Below, one piece after another: positions 53,042 through 62,264 of a stretch of 64,000 nt of DNA. Below the pieces are notes generated by a model. It worked only from the letters and a program-made list of their open reading frames with translations, did no database searches and was not told the origin of the DNA. The translations under genes were made by a program, and so were the position numbers. This DNA comes from Marinomonas balearica (GTDB lineage: Bacteria > Pseudomonadota > Gammaproteobacteria > Pseudomonadales > Marinomonadaceae). Every line of letters begins with the position of its first letter. Position 1 is the first letter of the stretch. The DNA lies in NCBI RefSeq assembly GCF_004362145.1, contig NZ_SNXC01000009.1:609823-673822 (forward strand), written 5' to 3'.

Positions 53042-54001
53042 GTGATGTCGTGCGAAGTTCCAATCAATCTCTATTTTTTGGTGTTACCGGATTCAGTGTT
53101 GCTTGATGTGACGGGGCCAGCGGAGGTGTTTCAGTATGCTCAAAGGCTCGGCTTTGCAAATTTTAACCTTAAATTTGTTGGGCCAGTTGAACAGGTCAAG
53201 AATTCGATTGGCCTAGATGTACGCGTTGCTCCTCTTCCTGATTATGTGGAGCCAAACAGTTGGCTTTTATGTACGGGGACCGTTGGTAAAACCGTCGATT
53301 TAAATTCTCTGCCGATTACTCAAGTACGAAGATGGTTTAAAGGGCAATCGGGTAAATTTGCCAAATATATTAGTATTTGCAGTGGTGCTGTGGTGTTTTC
53401 GAGCCTTGGTGTTTTGTCTCATCGAGCCTGTACGACTCATCATGCGCATTTGGAGGAGCTTAGAGAAACCGATGCAACGTCTAAGGTGCTTGATAATCGG
53501 CTGTTCGTGGTAGACGGTGATGTTTACAGCAGCGCTGGAATTTTGGCGGGAGTCGATTTAGCACTGTATTTAGTGCAACAAACCTGTGGTGCTAATTGCG
53601 CGAGTCAGGTTGCTCGCCATATGGTATTGTTCTCGCGGCGCGGGCCAAATGATCCGAGTGCATCTCCTTGGCTCGAAAACCGTAACCATATTCACAGCAG
53701 CGTGCATCACGTTCAAGATAAGATTCAGGCAAACCCTTCTAAAATGTGGACACTAGAAGAGTTATCTGAATCAGTAGGGTGCAGCCCACGTCACTTAACT
53801 CGAATATTTAAAGACAATACAGGTATTACGACGCGAGAGTATGTTCACAATTTGCGCATTTCACTCGCTATGCAGCTTTTACAAACAACGCGATGGACGA
53901 TAGACGACATAGCCGAACACTGCGGGTTTGATGACCCTCGACAGTTTAGGCGACTATGGGCAAGACGTTACGGTCAGCCGCCATCTGCGTATAGAGTTTG
54001 A
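53042..54001 (+). CDS. GlxA-type AraC family transcriptional regulator (DJ-1/PfpI-like + HTH)
   Basis: 319 aa (GTG 53042 or ATG 53045, both after AGGAG). N-terminal DJ-1/PfpI-like domain (LPDSVLLDVTGPAEVF, ICSGAVVFSSLGVL, and AGILAGVDLALYLV), C-terminal AraC double HTH (TLEELSESVGCSPRHLTRIFKDNTGIT, IDDIAEHCGFDDPRQFRRLW). Such proteins respond to amines or amino acid derivatives and often control a nearby gene; eamA, 60 bp upstream, is a candidate. Confidence 0.92.
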   Translation: MMSCEVPINLYFLVLPDSVLLDVTGPAEVFQYAQRLGFANFNLKFVGPVEQVKNSIGLDVRVAPLPDYVEPNSWLLCTGTVGKTVDLNSLPITQVRRWFKGQSGKFAKYISICSGAVVFSSLGVLSHRACTTHHAHLEELRETDATSKVLDNRLFVVDGDVYSSAGILAGVDLALYLVQQTCGANCASQVARHMVLFSRRGPNDPSASPWLENRNHIHSSVHHVQDKIQANPSKMWTLEELSESVGCSPRHLTRIFKDNTGITTREYVHNLRISLAMQLLQTTRWTIDDIAEHCGFDDPRQFRRLWARRYGQPPSAYRV

Positions 54002-54004
54002 TAA

Positions 54005-54586
54005 TTAGTCTCGATAGTCATCGTTAGATTCATAAAACCTCGATGCTTTAGCCCAAAAATGGTTAAGCTGAGCCAAAATTTTTGAATCCCCAAGCATCTG
54101 CTCTAAGTCGTAGTCGATGTTGATAAGAGGGTTCTCAAGCGTTGCCTGTAGGCTGCATTCTTCAACGATTGAAAACCCCATGGTGCGAATTATTTCATAC
54201 ATGTGATTGTGAGCATGAGTGGCTCTAGCTGATATATTGGGCAATGCAATGGGACGATCTATTAGTTGATAGCTAGAAACTAACCAGTCCAACGCGTTCT
54301 TCAACACACCAGAGACGCCGTGAGCGTATTCAGGACTGCACAATACGATCAAATCAGCGGGTTCTAAAAAAGCCTTCCATTGCAAAACCGAACTAGGAGT
54401 GTTTTCATCCTCGTCTACGTTGAAAGGTGGAAGAGACGCCAAACCGTTAAATATTTGGAACTCAACATTTTTGGGCGCTGTGGCCTTGAGAGCATTCAAA
54501 TACAACGTATTTAGCGAAGCGGTGCGGAGGCTACCTGATACTGCCGCGATTTTGTAGATTTTCTCCATTTTGTTCTTACTGTCCAT
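54005..54586 (-). CDS. NADPH-dependent FMN reductase family protein
   Basis: 193 aa. Flavodoxin-like fold with the family loop VSGSLRTASLNT binding FMN phosphate and LCSPEYAHGVSGVLKNALDWL. Substrate could be quinones, azo compounds or flavin itself. Convergent with the GlxA-type gene (3 bp between stops). Start may be the ATG at 54586 or 54568. Confidence 0.88.
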   Translation of the reverse strand: MDSKNKMEKIYKIAAVSGSLRTASLNTLYLNALKATAPKNVEFQIFNGLASLPPFNVDEDENTPSSVLQWKAFLEPADLIVLCSPEYAHGVSGVLKNALDWLVSSYQLIDRPIALPNISARATHAHNHMYEIIRTMGFSIVEECSLQATLENPLINIDYDLEQMLGDSKILAQLNHFWAKASRFYESNDDYRD

Positions 54587-54628
54587 TGGTTTATTTGTCC
54601 TTATGGACGCTTTACGTGTAAACAGACC

Positions 54629-54705
54629 TCCCTAACCCTCTCCTTGGTAAGGGGAGGGAACAAAGAAATGCTCTTCCCCGTTACTTAAGGGTGAGGTTGG
54701 GAGGG
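54629..54705. repeat. Imperfect palindrome, CCTCCCTAACCCTC type
   Basis: Left arm CCTCCCTAACCCTCTCC, right arm GGTGAGGTTGGGAGG, with further GGGGAGGG / CTTCCCC pairing inside. Looks like a dispersed intergenic palindromic repeat known by type from many proteobacteria; may also terminate the tfuA transcript. Confidence 0.6.
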
Positions 54706-54730
54706 GGGCTTGTCTACTTAATACCCCCAG

Positions 54731-55843
54731 TTAAACCATCTCACCCGCTGCAAAAAGCTTCGCATCGATTATGTGTTCATTGCCCACTTCAACTTGATAA
54801 GCGTAGGCCAACAGCATCGCTTCCCGCTCGATCCATCGGTCAAACTGCTGCGTTGTAAGACGCAAAGCAAGCATTTTTTCGCTGACCTTAGCGAAATCAA
54901 CTTGTCGGTCTTCTGTGACGCATCCCCATTTAGTAACGACTTTGTGAAAGGCCGGGCGTACCCAAGGTTTAAATTCAATGCCAATCGCTTCTGCATGCTC
55001 TAACGCGCGCGCGCGAAGTGTAGCGTCGAATTTAGCCAACGGGTCGTCAATATCGATACTGTCAGAGTGGTTTTCAGGCAGATCCACCTCGATACGTGTT
55101 GCTCGAGTAGGGGAGACATCGTTAATCAGAGTTTGCCAAGCGTCATTTTCTTGAAGTGTATAATCTACCTTCTTAGGAGCAAGATGAGCAAGGTCAATAT
55201 CCGCCGCTAAACGAATCAACTGCTCAGCGTCCAGTTCCTTTAAGGAAACAGCGTCATTTTTTAAGAAGGACTCCAACAAGGTTAATGTGTGAGAGTCTAA
55301 CAGCGTATTGGCAAACGTAATCAAAGCCGCGTGATTACGCTCTGGATACCAAAGGCCTTTTAGATGGGCTTCTATAGCGGTTGCGTGTTCTTCGGTCAGT
55401 ATGCCTTTATTTTTCGCGCAGACCAGATCATGTCGTAAATCAGCCATCGCGCGCGATATTGGCATAAATCCAAGCTCAGCAGGGCCATGAGTCAACGCAA
55501 CTTCATCATCGTCTTCGAACCTCAGGCTGGCGTAATTTTCAAAAATGTCACCGACACCCACCATACCAAATGGCACTAACTCAGCCGCACGCAATGCTCC
55601 CATGCTGGAGCTGCCGTAAACATGTATGCCGTTAGACATGGCGTACAAGACTTCCTTATGCCACACCGCAGGAACGCTTTCAAAAAAACCGTCAATTAAT
55701 AGAATGACCTGAGGGTTATCTCGCGTTGCAAGGTAAACATCGCCTTGCTTCGCAGGAGGACGGACATCCGCTTTAGGCAAGGTTTCGAGAATTTTTTCTT
55801 TACGAATCGAAGGGCCTGCAAATACAATCATATTCGAACTCAT
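54731..55843 (-). CDS. tfuA: TfuA-like protein (YcaO partner in thioamidation)
   Basis: 370 aa. TfuA core: VFAGPSIRKEKI at the N-terminus, PQVILLIDGFFESVPAVWHKEVLYAM, HVYGSSSMGALRAAEL and GDIFENYA. TfuA works with YcaO enzymes to install thioamides (trifolitoxin locus, thioviridamide-type peptides, McrA thioglycine). The start overlaps the ycaO stop (TAATG). The C-terminal 150 residues are less conserved. Confidence 0.9.
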   Translation of the reverse strand: MSSNMIVFAGPSIRKEKILETLPKADVRPPAKQGDVYLATRDNPQVILLIDGFFESVPAVWHKEVLYAMSNGIHVYGSSSMGALRAAELVPFGMVGVGDIFENYASLRFEDDDEVALTHGPAELGFMPISRAMADLRHDLVCAKNKGILTEEHATAIEAHLKGLWYPERNHAALITFANTLLDSHTLTLLESFLKNDAVSLKELDAEQLIRLAADIDLAHLAPKKVDYTLQENDAWQTLINDVSPTRATRIEVDLPENHSDSIDIDDPLAKFDATLRARALEHAEAIGIEFKPWVRPAFHKVVTKWGCVTEDRQVDFAKVSEKMLALRLTTQQFDRWIEREAMLLAYAYQVEVGNEHIIDAKLFAAGEMV

Positions 55844-57087
55844 TACACAGATTCCTTAACGGCTTTAACCTTTGCTTGGAACGCCAATGCACGTTTACCG
55901 AACTTATACCCCGGCACATCGTGAATGCCTTCTAATCCAGGTGAAATAACCTTAACGACAGGAATATCAAACTCCGCCTTCGTTAAATCTATAAACAGCG
56001 GGCAACCCAACCCCTGAGCAGCTAGCTTGGTGATCTGGAGTTCTAGGTCTTCTTCAATCGTATCGAATACCCAACTGTCAATTTCGTTAAAATCCACGAA
56101 AGAGGGCGTTATAAGGAGTTCGTTTCGGATTTTTTGGTGAAGTTCTAGGTTTTGTTTTGACTTGTATACAGACAACGAAGAATCGTCTCTAGAGCCGGAA
56201 ATTAAAGTTAACCGAGTTTGCACGGCTTCGGTTAAAGCTCGCATCAAAGCGACGTGCTTATCTGGGTGCGTGCCCGAACCCGACATCGGATAGAGTGGGC
56301 GGTATTGGTCAGGGTGCTCACTTAGGATGGTGGCTTGAAATGTAGGAATACCAATGTCGCTTGTGATGTCCCAAATACTGATGAGGATATTTGCGCTCCT
56401 AATTTTCGTTATGAGCGCATTAATTGTGGGATCGATTATAGAATCTAAAGATACTTTTCTTTTGGACTTTATAGAAGTTGGAACGAATGACCATAGTGTT
56501 AAGGCATCTCTTTCTATCAGCTCGCAAAGACCATGACTGATGGCTTCTGAAAAAGTATTGCCTGATGCGAGCCCATTAGTGCTTAGCTGGAAGCACCCGC
56601 TTCCTTGTGGGAGAGGGAGTGTAAAATCACAGTGTGCTAAATCGTACGGGACGTATATTTTTTCTTTTGATGTTAAATTCTGTGCTTCAATCCATAATCT
56701 TTTTTCATGTTCATTGAAGGAGCGAACGTCCATTTTGGGTAGGCTGTCGAGGTCTATTGCCTGATGGCTATTTTTAAGCGCGTTGAATGAACAGAATCGG
56801 GTTGGTAGGTCGATGTTTTCGGCATGCCACGTCTCAATTGCTTCCATTGCAGCCGATGCCATTGCCGCGTCATTTGATATCCCTTTTCCTTGTGAAACTG
56901 AAATGGCTTTTGCATTTGGTCTGCAGGCTGTAAAAACAGGGATGCCGATGTAATCTAGCCCTGTGACGTTGGCAAGACGTGTAATTCCCATCTTAGAAAA
57001 TAGGGGAGTAATCTTTTCTAGCGTTTGGGCTGGAGTAACAGTACGGTGTGTGCCGCTCAGAAAAGACTTGGGTGAACTGGGAGTCAC
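55843..57087 (-). CDS. YcaO-domain cyclodehydratase / thioamide synthase
   Basis: 414 aa. YcaO ATP-binding elements: SQGKGISNDAAMASAAMEAIETWHAE, ATNG-like LSTNGLASGNTFSEAISHGLCELIERDAL (ExxxR/Q motifs), and the C-terminal VKVISPGLEGIHDVPGYKFGKRAL. ATP-dependent activation of a peptide backbone amide. No separate E1/ocin-ThiF partner is present, which together with TfuA favours thioamide over azoline formation. Confidence 0.92.
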   Translation of the reverse strand: MTPSSPKSFLSGTHRTVTPAQTLEKITPLFSKMGITRLANVTGLDYIGIPVFTACRPNAKAISVSQGKGISNDAAMASAAMEAIETWHAENIDLPTRFCSFNALKNSHQAIDLDSLPKMDVRSFNEHEKRLWIEAQNLTSKEKIYVPYDLAHCDFTLPLPQGSGCFQLSTNGLASGNTFSEAISHGLCELIERDALTLWSFVPTSIKSKRKVSLDSIIDPTINALITKIRSANILISIWDITSDIGIPTFQATILSEHPDQYRPLYPMSGSGTHPDKHVALMRALTEAVQTRLTLISGSRDDSSLSVYKSKQNLELHQKIRNELLITPSFVDFNEIDSWVFDTIEEDLELQITKLAAQGLGCPLFIDLTKAEFDIPVVKVISPGLEGIHDVPGYKFGKRALAFQAKVKAVKESV

Positions 57088-57166
57088 AAGAGTTCCTTAC
57101 AAGCTTAATTATCGTAAAGTAAGTAAGGGTTAGACCATCCTAACCCTTGAATCAAATATTATAGTT

Positions 57167-57991
57167 TTAGTCTTTAAATGTTCTTAAGTTTGCTACGTAA
57201 CAAACTGCGCCGCCGCCACCGCCGACGCCGGCACCGACGCCGACAGACTCAGTAAATGCACTATTGCTTTCTTTTTTGGGGTCGAGATCACTGTTTTCTC
57301 GGATATCGCATGGGTTTAGTGCGCCACTTTGGATACCTGAGCTACCATAATAGGCTTCAAGATACCCTATGTTTGCTTTTCTTAATTCACTTGGGTCTGT
57401 GATTACAAAATCTTCCAAAGCGTTTGCTGAAATATGTGCCACTTTATAGCTGTAGCAAGACATTACATCGTGAATTTTCTCTGGGTGTTCATAGTATGCG
57501 ATATACAAATCCATCCCTTTTGGAAGGGTAAAGAGTTGATACATATATTCCTTAGGTACAGGAGAGAAAGAAGCATTATAATTAGTGTCTTTCAAGTGGC
57601 GATCTGGAATGGGAGTATCTTGCTCAATAGGACCAAAATCTTTTGCAACAATGGTCATATTTTGTCGATTCATTCTCAGTTGACGCAGGTCAATATAGTA
57701 ACCAGTATCGTAGTGGTTTGTATGTTTTGCTCTAGTTAGTTTTTTAATATTGCTTTCTGCTTTAAAGATATTCCAGTCGATTACCTTTGAAACGGCAGGC
57801 CCTGCAATATTTGTGGGGTATACGCCATCTTCTTCCAAAAAAAAGCGCTGTTCAATACCCTTTTCGACAGTTACTGATTCTACAACGTAATTTGGATCAG
57901 AGTATTCATCTTTACTAATGTAGGCGATTCTTCCGTCTCTTAAAAGGACGTAGATGTCTTCGAATGTGTCTAAAATTGGGTCGCTTTCCAT
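57167..57991 (-). CDS. Unrecognised 274-aa protein with Gly-rich C-terminus; candidate RiPP substrate
   Basis: 274 aa, no signal peptide, no family recognised. Acidic N-terminal 245 residues with several Tyr-rich stretches (DTGYYIDLRQLRMNR, EYMYQLFTLPKGMDLYIAYY), then a sharp change to VGVGAGVGGGGGAVCYVANL in the last 25 residues, ending FKD. The Gly-rich, single-Cys end, at the position of a precursor between the kinase gene and ycaO, could be a thioamidation core on a large leader; it could equally be a structural or partner protein. Gap of 13 bp to the kinase gene. Confidence 0.55.
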   Translation of the reverse strand: MESDPILDTFEDIYVLLRDGRIAYISKDEYSDPNYVVESVTVEKGIEQRFFLEEDGVYPTNIAGPAVSKVIDWNIFKAESNIKKLTRAKHTNHYDTGYYIDLRQLRMNRQNMTIVAKDFGPIEQDTPIPDRHLKDTNYNASFSPVPKEYMYQLFTLPKGMDLYIAYYEHPEKIHDVMSCYSYKVAHISANALEDFVITDPSELRKANIGYLEAYYGSSGIQSGALNPCDIRENSDLDPKKESNSAFTESVGVGAGVGGGGGAVCYVANLRTFKD

Positions 57992-58004
57992 TTTTATTTC
58001 CTTG

Positions 58005-61000
58005 TTAAATGTATTTTTCTGTTTTAGATGAAGTTAAAAATTGTTCGATATTGCTTTCGGTAATATTAAACTCTGAAAATTCGTATATAATATCCTCCAT
58101 AATGGGGTTGAGTTTATATGATCTGTTTTGGTTTATTTTTTTTGAAAGAGTTTGTATTGTTTTTTTGTCTTCTAAGTTCAGTGCAATCGCGAGTATGTGA
58201 GAAATCCAAATAAGAGGATGGTTATAGTTAGATGATGATTTACTTTGTTGTATGAAACAGATAGCTAGTTCTTTTTTGGCTTCTTGGATGTTTTCTTTAT
58301 AAAAATGAACCCACGCAATGTTTGCATGAGCGATAGCGACGTACTCTACTAAATTTAGTTTTTGGCTTATCTGCAGGGCTTGGTTGGCAGTGATAAATGC
58401 ATTTTTTTCATCGTACTCTATTCTGTATGCCAGCGCTAAATAGGTTAAGCAGCGAGCTTCTAGAATTCGTTCATTTTTTTGTCTTGCATTTGATAGTGCA
58501 TCTTTTAATGATTGTATTGCTTCAATACCCAACTTGCAGTGGATTTGCCCCATCCCGTAGGCTAACAAGGTATATGTATATAACTCCCTCGTTTCTGAAG
58601 CCTTAGCATTATCTACAGCTTGTCTTTGTATGTTTAAATCCTCCAGGGAAATATCGTATAATTTTTTACGTTGTATATATTGAAATTTCGCATGAAAAAA
58701 TTCGGCCTTTTCCGACTTGTCAGTTATTTGGTCGATTATTGGATCAATTTCATTAAGTATTTTTTTCATCTCGTTTGTGTTTTCCTGCCAAAAGTAAATG
58801 TAAAAAATTTCTCTTTTAGCTCTTAACCAAATTTTTTGCCATGATGAGTTGATATCTGGGGACGATTTTCGTATGGATTTTAATATGTCTAATGCCGTGA
58901 AGAACTGTTTTAAAGCCTGTTTGTAATTATGAAAAGTTCCATAGTTCCTTCCAATAATAATAGATGTATTGGCTTTCCACTCACCCTCAGTATCAATATT
59001 TAAAAGTAGATAGAGTTCACAGTGTTTCTTTCTGGATTCGCCTTCGTAGCCCAATATTCCTAAACAGGTACCTAGGGAGTCAAGACAAGATTTTAAGCGG
59101 CTAAAGTCTCGATTGTTTATATTTAATTTTTCCAACCCAATCGCATTTTCATATAGTGAAATAGCATCCTCAAAGGCCCATGATATTTCCGCCAGATCCG
59201 CAGATTTCTTGTACCAAATCGCTGCATTTTCATATTGGATGGATTGTTCATAGTGATAAGCAAGTTCCGCTGCAATGAAGCGGTCGCTTACGTCTGCATG
59301 TTCTTGAATCGCGTTGGCGATGAGGCCATGAATGGCGGGTTTTGTTTGTGTATCAATGCTGTCGTAGCCCGCGTCACGCACTAAGGCATGCTTAAATAGG
59401 TAACGGTCGCCGTCGACGTGACGTTGTTGAATAATGACCTGATTGTTGATGAGTTCGTCTAGGTCGTTTTGAACCTGAAGCTCGCTGTAGGGCGATGCGG
59501 CAACTAAAAGGTTGTAGTTAAATTGACGACCAAAGGAAGAGGCCAGTTGTAAGGTGTCTTTGGCATAAACAAGGTGGTCGATTTTGCTTTGAATCGATTC
59601 GCGCAAGCTGCTCGGGATTTGGTCGATATTGTCTGGGTCGGTAAAGTCGACGGTGTTGTTTTGTATCCGTACGGTATTGTTCCGACGCATGGCGGTGGCC
59701 AACTCTTCTATAAAGAGCGGTACTCCGTCGGTGCGGTCTAGGAGGACGTTTTTTACGGCGTCTGATATATCAGCACCCTCAAATAGCTCCGAAATAAAGG
59801 CTTCTGTTGCGGCTTGGTCCAAGGGAGCTAGAGCAATCGTATGGATATTGGAGTGATTAAGTTGAGCAGGCAATTCGTTTCTAGACGTGATGACGATTGA
59901 CGGATGGTCACTATTCTCCGCTCTGCTTTCGTTTTTGTGTTGTGCTTTGCTTTTATCTTTGTATTCTGACGCCAATTTTAGGCTATCAGAGCCTAGCGCT
60001 TCTTCTATTTGTGCGGCGGTTTGCTCTGAATATTGTTCTACGTTTTGCGCCGTGCTCAGCAGTGCGGCGATAAATTCCAATGTGGTGTTATCGGCCCAAT
60101 GGACGTCTTCGAAAATGTACAAAGGGTGCAGTGTGGTGTTTTCACGCAACAGGTAAGCAAGCCCTTCGAACAGCAGTTCTTTTTGTGCTGCGGGAGACAA
60201 GCTAGACAAGTTTTTATTGTCAATATCTGGAAGGTTTAGCCAAATCGCTAATAAGGTTGTGATTTCTTCTTTGGAGCCAGTAAATTCGGCATCAATTAAA
60301 GTGTCTATAAGGTAACGATATTCGCTACTGCCTTCAAGTTTTTGTCGATTTAGGTAGTGCTTGACGACCGTGAGTACGGGGTAGAGGGCGTTGTTTTGGT
60401 GTTCTGGCAGACACTGGAATATTTTTTGCGAACGGGTGCTTTCATGGCGGCGCAGTTCTTGAATCAGTCTGGATTTTCCAATGCCCGCGTCGGCGTGAAT
60501 GTATACGGCTTGATTGATGTGGTTTGCGTTTTGAGGTACTTCGTCTTCAGGGTTGTATTGCTCAGAGCGTTTGATGGACGCTCGAATCTGACATAGCTCT
60601 GTTTGGCGTCCGACTAAAGGGTAGGCGTTTCTTGTGCCACGTATAAAACCAAATGCTTCGATAACACGTTCTGAAGTGAGTTCAACACCGTGATGCACTG
60701 CATTAATTTTTTCAGAATAGCGGTTTTCGGAAAAGTTATAGTAGGGCGCTAATATTGCTTGAGTATCAGCAGAGCAGAGTATTTGTCTATTGGTCGCAGC
60801 TTGAGCCATTTGTGTTGCGGTATGCGAAGTAAAACCTTCAGGAACTTGGTTGCTGCGTTTTAGCATGATGCCGCTGTGTATTCCGCAGTTGGTCTCGAAG
60901 GTGCAGCCGTGCTTTTTAGTGAGGTACGATGCTTGACGCTTAGAAAGGCTCAGCACCTCTAACGCCGTTCGCGCCGCGAGCCTCGCATCGTGGTCTGACC

Positions 61001-62216
61001 CAACAGGGTAGCCAAAATAAAAGACGCTTTGGTTGCTTAGGTTGCCGACGTGGAAACCACCGTAGCGGCGAGCGACGTCTATGTATTGATTTTGTGTGGA
61101 TTGAAATAAGGCTTCTACCACGTCCGATTCCGCTGCATCGTAGCGGTCGGTGTGTCGTACGTCTATTGTGAGTGAGAGTACGGTCATATAGCGACGTTCG
61201 ATCGATTGTGTTGTAACCGAGGGAATGAAGTTCGGATCGTCGGAGCGCAGTAAAAGGGTGGCGGTGTTATTTGCGCCGTTATTTTCAAGCGAGTTTAAGT
61301 GAGTTGCGTTACTTGTGTCTGGGAGTAGTTTTCCAACAAGGTTGTTAACGAGCAATGAATTCAAGTCGTCAAATAGTATTTGTCCGTCGTCTATTCTGTC
61401 TTTTGGGTTTTTGCGCAGCGTTCTTTCGAGAAGTGCGCCGAGTGGATGATCCAGCAGTGGCGCTGGAATTTTTATAGGAACATCATTGAGGTGTTGATGG
61501 TATATCTCTGCAACGCTGGTGCCGGGGATGGCGGGAGCGCCCGTAAGGCATTCTATGAATACCAACCCCCACATATATAAGTCGGTGCTGAATGTGGTTA
61601 GTTCGCCTCTAAGTTGTTCGGGCGAGCAGTAGGTTGGGGTGCCGAGCGATTCTTGTGTGATGGTGATGGCTCGGTAATCCTCGGGTTGTTGACCGAGTGT
61701 TAAGGTGCTTATGCCGAAATCCAGTAGTTTTACGTGAAGCTTTGCACCAGAGTGGTTGAGCATTATGTTCGATGGTTTTACATCACGATGGATTATGCCT
61801 TGTGAATGAGCGTATACAATAGCATCGAGCACTTGCAGCATGACATCGTAGGTTTCATTAATGCTGAGTGCACCATTTTGTTTTAAATGATCACTTAGCG
61901 AAGTGCCTTCTACGAATTCGAAAACACTAAATACCGTCGAGTCGTCCATGACGCCTTTGTCTAATAGGCGGACGATGTGAGCGTGGGATAACTGAGAGAC
62001 AATGTTGCTTTCACGCTCAAATCGGGCGGATTGGCGTGCTTGTTGATTGGTGTCTTTCTCGTGTGTTATGTGTAAAAATTTTATTGCAACAGTTTGTCCG
62101 GTGCGTTTATAGATGGCTTTATAGACGACGCCAAAGCCACCTTCACCTATTTTATGTAACAGTTCGTAGGCATTCGAAATAAAACGAGTGCTTATGTCGG
62201 AGAACCTTTGGCTCAT
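58005..62216 (-). CDS. TOMM-system type Ser/Thr kinase - cyclase-like - ATPase - TPR fusion
   Basis: About 1403 aa from the ATG at 62216 (a TTG at 62249 would add 11). Kinase domain: IGEGGFGVVYKA, VAIK, HRDVKPSN, DFGIS, SPE; looks active. Next a class III cyclase-like domain (about 350-500: SLTIDVRHTDRYD, RYGGFHVGNLSNQSVFYFG) missing clear catalytic residues. Then a STAND/AAA-type ATPase (Walker A ADAGIGKSRL, Walker B LYIFEDVHWAD) and C-terminal TPR-like helices. The layout matches the kinase/cyclase fusion family found beside thiazole/oxazole-modified microcin loci. Confidence 0.85.
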   Translation of the reverse strand: MSQRFSDISTRFISNAYELLHKIGEGGFGVVYKAIYKRTGQTVAIKFLHITHEKDTNQQARQSARFERESNIVSQLSHAHIVRLLDKGVMDDSTVFSVFEFVEGTSLSDHLKQNGALSINETYDVMLQVLDAIVYAHSQGIIHRDVKPSNIMLNHSGAKLHVKLLDFGISTLTLGQQPEDYRAITITQESLGTPTYCSPEQLRGELTTFSTDLYMWGLVFIECLTGAPAIPGTSVAEIYHQHLNDVPIKIPAPLLDHPLGALLERTLRKNPKDRIDDGQILFDDLNSLLVNNLVGKLLPDTSNATHLNSLENNGANNTATLLLRSDDPNFIPSVTTQSIERRYMTVLSLTIDVRHTDRYDAAESDVVEALFQSTQNQYIDVARRYGGFHVGNLSNQSVFYFGYPVGSDHDARLAARTALEVLSLSKRQASYLTKKHGCTFETNCGIHSGIMLKRSNQVPEGFTSHTATQMAQAATNRQILCSADTQAILAPYYNFSENRYSEKINAVHHGVELTSERVIEAFGFIRGTRNAYPLVGRQTELCQIRASIKRSEQYNPEDEVPQNANHINQAVYIHADAGIGKSRLIQELRRHESTRSQKIFQCLPEHQNNALYPVLTVVKHYLNRQKLEGSSEYRYLIDTLIDAEFTGSKEEITTLLAIWLNLPDIDNKNLSSLSPAAQKELLFEGLAYLLRENTTLHPLYIFEDVHWADNTTLEFIAALLSTAQNVEQYSEQTAAQIEEALGSDSLKLASEYKDKSKAQHKNESRAENSDHPSIVITSRNELPAQLNHSNIHTIALAPLDQAATEAFISELFEGADISDAVKNVLLDRTDGVPLFIEELATAMRRNNTVRIQNNTVDFTDPDNIDQIPSSLRESIQSKIDHLVYAKDTLQLASSFGRQFNYNLLVAASPYSELQVQNDLDELINNQVIIQQRHVDGDRYLFKHALVRDAGYDSIDTQTKPAIHGLIANAIQEHADVSDRFIAAELAYHYEQSIQYENAAIWYKKSADLAEISWAFEDAISLYENAIGLEKLNINNRDFSRLKSCLDSLGTCLGILGYEGESRKKHCELYLLLNIDTEGEWKANTSIIIGRNYGTFHNYKQALKQFFTALDILKSIRKSSPDINSSWQKIWLRAKREIFYIYFWQENTNEMKKILNEIDPIIDQITDKSEKAEFFHAKFQYIQRKKLYDISLEDLNIQRQAVDNAKASETRELYTYTLLAYGMGQIHCKLGIEAIQSLKDALSNARQKNERILEARCLTYLALAYRIEYDEKNAFITANQALQISQKLNLVEYVAIAHANIAWVHFYKENIQEAKKELAICFIQQSKSSSNYNHPLIWISHILAIALNLEDKKTIQTLSKKINQNRSYKLNPIMEDIIYEFSEFNITESNIEQFLTSSKTEKYI

Positions 62217-62264
62217 ATCTGTTACCGCTCTATGATTGACTTGTTCCAAAGTTAATTATCTATG

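Noticed and set aside
57208..57252. GC-rich GCC/CCG tract as a regulatory or repeat element
   Set aside because: It is simply the coding sequence of the Gly-rich tail of the 274-aa protein.
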